Below are positions 56,096 to 64,000 of a DNA stretch of 64,000 bases, one piece after another; positions within the stretch are counted from its first letter, which is position 1, and every line of letters starts with the position of its first letter. The stretch comes from Trichoplax sp. H2 (lineage: Eukaryota > Placozoa > Uniplacotomia > Trichoplacea): contig NOWV01000087.1 of the NCBI GenBank assembly GCA_003344405.1, positions 1-64,000 of the forward strand, in the 5' to 3' direction. Below the pieces are notes generated by a model, which was not told the origin of the DNA, ran no database searches, and worked only from the letters and a program-made list of their open reading frames with translations. Position numbers and translations under genes: made by a program.

Positions 56096-58873
56096 CTAAA
56101 ATTAACATCATATTTTGTTAGTTGAAATTATAATTAGAAAAGGAGCCGGATATTATAGTAGTCTTGGTTGTTGGAATAGTAACGGATCAATCTAGCTAAT
56201 GAAATGACTTAGGATAATATTAGATTCTATAGACGACTGCAGTTATGGTATTCAAATGCACACTGTGCGAGTACTTCTCTAATTTAAAATACTTACCGAT
56301 CTCTTTTTCTGCTACTTCTTCAGTTATTGTGGTCATGGAAAATTTACGCCATGACTGACCAGTGCTATGAGCTAAATTTTGCGTAATAAAAGTATAAGAT
56401 ATCATGTTTAGCAGACCTAATGAACTCGCAGTAAAGCGAATGCAATTCTTATAATCTTATCGTTTAGGCTAATTTAGTAGAATACTGGCGATAAAGATTA
56501 GACAAGCGTAATTGACTTGCAATAAATTGCATACAATGTGCATCATCATGTCGATAAGCATAACTTTGCTATGAAGAGGAACTTAAAAGATCAGTTAAAT
56601 GTAATCGAGTTGCATCCTGTTATTACGCTCGTTTTTAAGAGGACTATAAGCAGCAAACCCCATTTACTTGTAGTAAAAGGTTGTATTGCTTATAATCTTG
56701 TAATTAACTGCTGAAGAATTTAATGTGGAACCTAATAAATTAGATATATTATTTATTATTTGTTTTTAAGCTCAGTATTCCTATAGCATTAAAACAATTA
56801 GCAAGTTTAACCAGCTCGTAGCAAGAGAAATCTGCCCTTGTAGTCTTATTATAAAATTCAATTTCATATAACAGTATCATCAGCAGACCTATTAAACGTA
56901 ATTGACTTGTAACCAAATAAATGTAAGGCCTATAATTTTATTTATCGGGCTCAAGTTTGCATAATAGAGATGTTAAAGGCTTGATAAACGTAACTAGCTT
57001 TCAGCAAAGTGATATAATACAAATAGCTGCTAGAACAACGGGATAAAGCTTTTATAGTAAAAGAAACTCCTATTGGAGAAGTACAAGGAAATTTAATTTT
57101 TATACAATACAAATAGCAGTAAGAATGGTGGAGTAAAACTTTTATAGTAAAGAAATTCCTGTTGGAAAAGAACCGACAAATTCAATTTTTATCTAATAAT
57201 TGAGTTAAATTAGTGCGCCAAATTTCATCGTTTTTGTACATCATTCATGTAAATTTTTTATGATAGTTACCAGTAAGTATTAATCTTCCCTAAGCTAGCT
57301 CAGCACAATGGAAAATTTAATATCTACACCTACTGATGTGGCTAATCATCTATGTCTTATTACAGATGATAAAAACGTGGTATGGCTATTACCAAACCAA
57401 GCTCAAAATCAATTTCAAGAATACATGGAGCTTACCATTGCGATCTTTCCTTTCCTGTCCAGAGACTGACTCTATTAATAAATCTGCAGGTTCCGTTTGC
57501 CATTCTGGACATAAAAAATTTCCAATGTTAAAACAAATTTAGTAAATGATAAGTAGTAAATGCAATATTCATTTGTGAACAAGTAAAACAATGTAAAAGG
57601 GCGTTGGAGTTAATATTAATACACTACTACTGTGCATTACCAAAGTAAGGTAATGGTTATCGAGAGGCCTACCTGGTTGCGTAAGCAATTCCTTCTTTCC
57701 TTTACTTGTAGACTGTGTATACGTAATTTGCTGATGTCGAGCTTTACTTCGAATCCTAGATGAAATTTGTTTGATCGCTTTAACCATTTGATAGTTGTGT
57801 TGTTTTTGATAGATTTGAGCAATATTATCGTAAATAGTTGTGACCAAGGAATGATGAACTCCAAATAGTTGTACAGTGATAGCTAGAGCTTTTTGATACT
57901 TGGATAAAGCTTCATCATACTTGGCTTGATGTGAAAAAATACTACCCAAATTATTATAGCAAACGGCAACATCGTAATGATTTGCTCCAACTAATTTTAA
58001 TGTAATATCTAGACAATTTTGATACATAACGATAGCAAGATTGTATTTATTCTGCTTAAAGTAGACATTACCAATGTTATTATACGAATTAGCAACATCT
58101 AAATGATGTAGACCCAATATTTTGATTCGGCTCTCCAATGCTTTCTCATACATGGCAAGCGCTTTTTGATATTTCAATTCATCAAAATAAATGCTACCAA
58201 TATTATTATAAGATGTTGCTATCAGTAGGTTATCCTTTCCTAGCAGTTTCAGTGCTATACGTTGAAATTTCTGATACATTGATAGTGCAAATTGATAATT
58301 ACATTGTTGGTAGTGGATATTTCCCATGTTATTGTAAAGGATAGCTACATCTAAATGTTGATTTCCTAGCAATTTCGAATAGATATGCAATGATTTCTCA
58401 TACGTTGTTAAAGCATCCTTATATTTGGCCAAGTCATAGTAGACGTTACCAATATTTCGATAGGAAATGGCAATATCGATATCGTGGTAATTGCCTAATA
58501 GCTGTAACTTAATATTTAGCGATCTTTCAAACATGGATAAGGCTCGATGATATTTGGACTGATGATAATAGATACGCCCTATATGATCACAAGTTATTGC
58601 TACATCTAAATGATTATTCCCTAATATAATTAATTTAAGGTCTAATGACTTATGATACATACAAAGGCCATCATCGAACTGCGATTGATGGTAATAAATA
58701 TGCCCAATCTTGTCATAAATAACAGCAACCTCGATATGGCAGTTACCAAATGATTCTAATTTAGAGGCTAATAATTTCTTATACTCATTCAATATTAGTT
58801 GAAGAGATCTTTGACCATTTTTTGTATGATCTTGGCTAGCTAAAGATTTATTTATTGCAGATTCATTCTCCAT
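55125..58873 (-). CDS. TPR-ZU5-UPA fusion protein, 4 exons, about 771 aa
   Basis: Exons assembled from splice borders: 58873-57673 (TPR), 57504-57436, 56371-56297 and 56095-55125 (ZU5-UPA). All three introns are phase 1 with good donors (CAG|GTAGGC, ATG|GTAAGC, TCG|GTAAGT). Coding length is 2316 bases, a multiple of three. The protein has about eight 42-residue TPRs (about 47-385), two short polar linkers (401-448), and then ZU5 and UPA (about 470-771). The FIIND cleavage position reads His606-Leu607-Cys608 instead of His-Phe-Ser. No death domain follows; the frame stops just after the UPA part. It is probably a cytosolic scaffold of the PIDD/UNC5-tail signalling class. The alternative, separate TPR and ZU5 genes, is less likely given the phase-matched linkers. 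Confidence 0.72.
56096..57672 (-). other. Introns 1-3 and two small exons of the fusion gene
   Basis: Exon 56371-56297 encodes HSTGQSWRKFSMTTITEEVA and four more residues. Exon 57504-57436 encodes WQTEPADLLIESVSGQERKD and two more. Both start with two and end with one base of split codons, so they join in frame. Two related intron blocks near 57040-57100 and 57120-57170 (TTTATAGTAAAAGAAACTCC-like) show a local duplication. Confidence 0.6.
57673..58873 (-). CDS. TPR exon of the fusion gene
   Basis: A 400-codon exon. After a head of about 45 residues (EYKKLLASKLESFGN) come eight long-type TPR units with the SYNNIGSIYFDELKYQKALA pattern, the last being YDNIAQIYQKQHNYQ. A basic linker KARHQQITYTQSTSKGKKEL leads to the donor CCAG|GTAGGC. 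The 34 codons that stay open after this donor have a different, hydrophobic composition and are most likely intron. Confidence 0.88.
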
Positions 58874-61800
58874 TGTGGATTGATCAGTAGTTCTTACTAC
58901 CAGTTATTGTCGACGTTAATTTACTACAAATTACTATAACTCCAGTTATGCTGTCGATATTCAATTTCAGAATAAACTAAGACTGATCCGAATCCAATTA
59001 TAGAATTTAGCTCCGGTGATTGTTGATTTCATCGACCCGTAGAAACAACAAATTTTGCAGTACCAAGGCGCAAACATAAGATTGAATAGAATTCTTGAAC
59101 GAGTTTTGCTATAACTAGACCCAAGAGAAAGATTTATCGAAAAGATCTATCGACTATTATCGTACTCCCAGGTATAAGATTCTTGTCACTCTTGTTAAAA
59201 ATTGGCTAGAACTGTGTGATAAGTAGGCTATAATATTTACTTGATATTTAATTGATTAACGAGTGGGTTAGATTTGAATCTTATAGGCTTATGACGAGTT
59301 GATTGTTATTCCTTAATCGACAATTGATTTTCGTTACATGAGCTCCGAGGAAAAAAATTTATTAGACATATCTAGCAACCATGTCGGATTCTTGCGGCTC
59401 GGAATATAAAATTGGGCTAATCTTGTAAGAAGCAAGTGCAAACTTTACCGATGAAATATCAGTGGACCTATATATTTAATTCAGTGGTTACTGGACATTA
59501 ACCTAAACTCAAATAGGATATGTACTATTCAATATCTTGAATCTTGGCTAAGCCCGTGATTTTATTACAACCAGGTAATATACAAGTATAGATTTATTTT
59601 GAAAAAATGATAAATTTGAATCAAAATTTTAATTGCCATAATTCCCTTTCCATGCTGTAGAAACATTGATTTGCAATCCAATTTGTATCGGTAAAACTTT
59701 TAATCCTAGTTAAGCCTGAAAATGTTGTTTCTGACTTAATCAGCTAATCGATCTGATTATTTTTTTTATTATTCATAGCTGATATTAAGATGATAATCAT
59801 AGAATGAGACTTAAACAACTCTATTTATTTTGTGGATGATTTTCAATCGCTGGTTTACGGCCGAAAGTAAAGTTGCCAATTTCTTTCAAAGCCCCTATAA
59901 TCGAGTTCTAAAATCAGAATGTATATGAGATTCCTAAAAATTATCCTGACGCAATATTAGTCGATTTGATAGTTCTTCTAATATTAAATCAATAGCAGAA
60001 GAGGAATAGATCAATTAGTCATTTAGAAAATATCTATCTTCCTTCTACAAATAGTAGATTTAGATTCAATTAGTTCTTATCCAATATTGATCAAATTAGG
60101 CTGTTTTCAGTATAACACTACATCCCAGTGGGATAGAAGATTAAATAACTTCTCTAATTGCCAGCAAGAATATTTGTCTCCTTTTCTAATATGGTTAATT
60201 TCGCTTAGATAAAATTATTCTAAATCGGTTTCTCGATAAGTCTAGCTGTTCTTCGCATCGTACTCAAATTTATAGAAAATAGTAATAGATGATCAGTACC
60301 ACTTTACCGAAGGTTAGTATTCTCTTAATTGATTATGAGTATAAGTCTGGGTATTTTTAATCTCAACAATATATGAATGATAAAGCAAATGCAGGAGCGA
60401 TGATGGAGCAATTTCTGTGAAGGTCAATTTTCTATTATTCTTGTAATATGGATAACAAACTTGAATTAATTTGTCTATATCAGGGATTAATCAAGCCTCA
60501 GCTGTTCCCAATATTAAAATTAAAGAAAATGTTGAACAGAAGATAGTATCATATCGTTAACAGTACATTTCGAATTCTGGCGTTCCAATTTAATGATGAG
60601 CATGAAATAAAAGTAGTCTAGTCCAAGGTTAATAATTTTTGACCATTTTCTTTCTATAAGCTATAAGAGTAGTAGAAAATAAGTAATATTCCTCTTACCG
60701 TTAATATTTTCCATTCGAGACAGGATGGATTATAATAAATTGAGTTACGTTCTTGAATAATATAATGAGAAGGGAAAGACTGAATTAAATACTATAGAGA
60801 TATGGGATAGTATTTCAAGCACCAGCCGATGAAAGAGCTTTATTGATGGATATTTTATAATGCCTCTCTTACCGATCGTCTACCGAGAAAAATTACAATC
60901 TGCCAATGTTTGCACGTTGGATTAATAACGTCTAAGCTCTCTAAGAAATAGCTTATTGTCTTAAAAGCCATATCCTACTAAAATGGAATAATATCATATG
61001 ATACTCCATCAATAGAACAAGTAATAATAAATTATCTTCAGCAATTAGCCAGAAATAAATTGGCGCCGTCATGCTGATCCTATCAATGTCTGTAAATTAA
61101 TCCTTTTTAATAAGTACCGTTGCCTAGCATATTATAATTGCAGTCTTGATGGAAAGAATAGAATTGATTTCATAACGTACGCATATTCAATGGTAACAGA
61201 GAATCAGAAGTGCGAGACAAAAACTATTCAGAAAACAGGATAATCCCATGTGAATGATGGATAATATTCAGCATAAGGCAATTAGTACCGCAGACATAGC
61301 AGCTGACAATTCAATTTTCAATCCCATTTCATGGAGATTGATTGCCTCTTCTATGCATAATGGATTATTGTCAGTACATTAATTTAGAAGAAAAGTGGAC
61401 AATAATGAGAAAGAATCTGTGAGTAGTTTCATCACGAGTTTAATACTGAAAATCTTCGTAATGATGTTTTAATGTCAGCACCTACGTCATATTGCTGTTA
61501 AAATTATCTTGTAACCAGGTGTTTTAATTCATTCTTATTGGATAATTTAATACTTAGCAGAGTAGATATTGACGTAAGATCAAGCAGACAATTTCATTAT
61601 TTTATGATATCTACAGATAAAAACTTGCAAAAGAATCTCAACAATTAAATTTTTAAGAATCAGCCCATAGCAAAAGAGTCTATTCTAGGCTAGAAGTGCG
61701 ATATTACACGGTACTGTATGCATGTACCTAATTCATCGATAGTTGCTATCTATCCAATCTGATCTTGCTTTAGTCAAGTAGAATAGCTTATTTTTTAGGC

Positions 61801-61959
61801 GTTTACCCCAGCTAGAGTTTGGCGCATAGTTTTGGTTTATAAATCTCTTCTAGAATATAACGGAATTATACTTCATGTAGCTATTAGTTCATCGTATTTA
61901 ATGATTCTATACCATTCCTATCGATTTTGTCTTGGCTTAACCAAGGGGAATGCTTTATT
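58874..61959. other. Intergenic AT-rich DNA
   Basis: I see no gene, RNA gene or mobile-element end in this 3.1-kb stretch. Very weak recurrences such as GGCTAAGCCC/GTTAAGCCTG near 59550 and 59710 hint at old tandem duplication but are not convincing. The promoter of the fusion gene should lie next to 58874. Confidence 0.3.
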
Positions 61960-62400
61960 TTCTACTAACTCTTTATCATTATAAGGTGCTATCAAGTACT
62001 TTAATGTCCTATAATTTAAATTAACAGTTTTAATCCAATCATATTGTTGCCTATCTTGTCATCGATAACAATCGACAATAATATTTTTTAAATATCCATT
62101 TACTTCTCGAAAGCCTCCATAAATTTATCGAAAAGTTCAGCTTCTTGACCTGAAAACAATAACTAACTTGGTATCATTATAGAGCGTTATCATATACTTT
62201 AACGCCCTATATTTTAAATTTACAGTTTCAATTTTAAAGAATATCATAATCATATGACCCAATGTTATCTTGTCGTCATTGATAATAATTCATCAACAAT
62301 AACATTTTTATCTATTTATCTATCTATTTCTCGAATCTTCCATAAATTCATCGAATAGTTCAGCGCCTTAACTTGAAAATTATAGTTTTAATTTGAAATA
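61960..62400. repeat. Tandem repeat, unit about 200-225 bp, at least two copies
   Basis: Shared blocks are TATCAAGTACTTTAATGTCCTATA (near 61990) with TATCATATACTTTAACGCCCTATA (near 62190), and CTCGAAAGCCTCCATAAATTTATCGAAAAG (near 62106) with CTCGAATCTTCCATAAATTCATCGAATAG (near 62332). Unit lengths differ by small indels, including a (TATC)n run near 62310. Confidence 0.65.
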
Positions 62401-64000
62401 TGTTATCCGATACCAAGGGAAAAAATATAAAATTGTATTATATTCCACACAATGAATTCACAAGCATGCATGCAGTTATTAGATTATGCATATATATTAT
62501 CAATCGTATGCATATGAATATACAGTACTTGGAGCGAAGCGGTAGTGATAATGTTAAAGGAAACAGTACAGTCCAATTGCAGTACACGAGGTATCGCGAG
62601 TGAGGGTTTGTCTAGTAACTATACAGTACTTATTCGAATATAATATAGTACGTAGTGCAAAATAATCCTATTATTTTTCTATCATGTCTTGTTAAAAGGC
62701 CTCGATAGAGGATGTTAATACTGTATAGAAATACATAACTTGACTAAAGTTATATAGAGAAATACGCAAACAGTGATTGAAATTGTTATCGCAGTATACT
62801 AACAGACCATTGCAGTACATGTCAATTGAAACTTGGAAGTTACGTCATAACCAAACGTTATGCGTATACTGCTCAAATCCGTTAATTTCATGATCCAAAA
62901 ATAGAGAATCGCTTATGTATAAAACATCAATTATGTCTCATTACCGTTTGTCTACCGATAATATTTTAGACTTGGTTGGTTGACAACATAATTAACGTTT
63001 ATTATTCATTAACTAGTAGAATATTACGCCAGTTTATTCTCGTTGTGTTTTGGAAGTTTCTAGACTCGATACTATCTTTTTGTACAGACTCATACTTTTT
63101 TATTTCTGTCTTCAATTTGAAGTAACATAACAGGAAAATTGCTTAGTTGCACCTGTACAATTCCATTGCCGTGTTTAATAAATACGCGTATATGTACAAG
63201 CGGTAATAAATAGATTTCGTCAGTAACTGTAAATTTTATAGCAATATTGCTACCAAAAAAAGTTAATATACAACTAGTGTGTTTCCATGGCTTAATTAAG
63301 ACTTTCATAAAAAACATTTTATAACTACAGTGTCATTTTTACTATGTAACCATAGTTATACTTGTCCTATTTTAAATCATGAAATCGTTTACGTAAGTTT
63401 CAGATAGCTTTATCGACAAGAGACATCTCGAAACAGCTTTACGCAACTCTGGTTGATATAATCTTACCGAAGCAATATTCGTTTGTTAATCTTAATATAT
63501 ATTTGGGCAAAACGAGAAACAAATTTCATTTAGATCTGAAAACGAGAGAAGTTCATCTCAATATCTTATAAACTTTTTTAGCTATGTGTGACAAATCAAG
63601 GATGTGCAATGCATTTTACAGTTTGTATCTACTAACATTATAATAATTCTAAAAAGACTAACGATATTCGGTCTATAGATGTGAACAGATAACTAGCAAA
63701 GTATTGTGCTCGTAGATACCATTAAATCCAATCTGACTTATAAGCTACTCTATGATAGTAATTAATGAAAATTATTATAAAATATATTTTCTTGTTGCTG
63801 CAAATTATTCGTTGAGAAATTAAATGTACGCATTTCTAGTAACACATTTACGTTTTCAGGACTATGAAAGGCACAAAAAAGTCTTAAATTTTTTATGTAT
63901 TTCTGTCAAAGTTTTTGTGATACATAGGATTCTTATAAGAAGTTGTGGCTCGAATATATACTGGATTTTCCTATCAGGATAGAAATGATTATTTTTCGCT
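62401..64000. other. Intergenic AT-rich DNA with one unassigned frame
   Basis: A minus-strand frame of 75 codons at 63090-63317 contains a plausible-looking strand-rich peptide (SNIAIKFTVTDEIYLLPLV). It has no recognisable family and no clear splice borders. The plus frame at 62400-62603 is AT-driven. No gene is claimed. Confidence 0.25.

Noticed and set aside
57569-57672. Last 34 residues of the 434-codon TPR frame as real C-terminus
   Set aside because: They follow a strong CAG|GTAGGC donor, are hydrophobic and unlike the rest, and the spliced alternative keeps frame into three further exons.
63090-63317. 75-codon minus-strand frame near the right edge
   Set aside because: The peptide looks orderly, but there is no splice border, family or duplicate to support it.

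Overview
This is AT-rich eukaryotic nuclear DNA with two 20-base N gaps and no prokaryotic features. It carries intronless class A GPCR genes in a tandem array, large arrays of 42-residue TPR repeats, short phase-1 introns with GT/AG borders, and ZU5/UPA/death-domain signalling exons. This combination best fits a simple animal; a placozoan such as Trichoplax is my leading guess, made by inference without any database search. Every gene I can support lies on the minus strand.

Positions 1 to about 30,000 hold a GPCR cluster made of diverged segmental repeats. Three receptor genes are intact (5088-6098, 13764-14762, 20726-21730) and two are decayed (10801-11322, 26050-27533). The first 960 bases match the upstream flank of the 13764-14762 gene, so a further copy probably lies just left of the window. 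The cluster is littered with elements that look like solo LTRs (TG...CA ends, 4-5 bp target duplications). One of them splits the second pseudogene inside TM4.

Positions 30,000 to 46,000 hold the TPR family: a 742-residue ORF with two candidate downstream exons, an 804-residue protein, a short pseudogene with its middle deleted, and a long frameshifted pseudogene. A hAT-type MITE with perfect 15-bp TIRs and an 8-bp target duplication sits at 33190-33417. A 519-bp dispersed repeat follows it and also occurs inside the GPCR cluster.

Positions 48,257 to 58,873 hold the most interesting part. Two multi-exon genes can be assembled by splice phase. One (52714 to 48257) encodes a Ser/acidic-rich region, then ZU5, UPA and a death domain. 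The other (58873 to 55125) encodes eight TPR repeats, two short linkers, then ZU5 and UPA. ZU5-UPA is the FIIND-type module of PIDD1, UNC5 proteins, NLRP1 and CARD8. The first gene keeps the His-Phe-Ser self-cleavage signature, while the second has His-Leu-Cys at that place. This looks like a placozoan-type apoptosis or innate-sensing scaffold family built on a TPR platform, with related TPR genes next door that have lost, or never had, the signalling half.

The rest is intergenic AT-rich DNA with local tandem repeats (about 357 bp at 46985-48245, about 133 bp at 37680-38295, about 200-225 bp at 61960-62400). From 58,874 to the right end I see no gene I can support.
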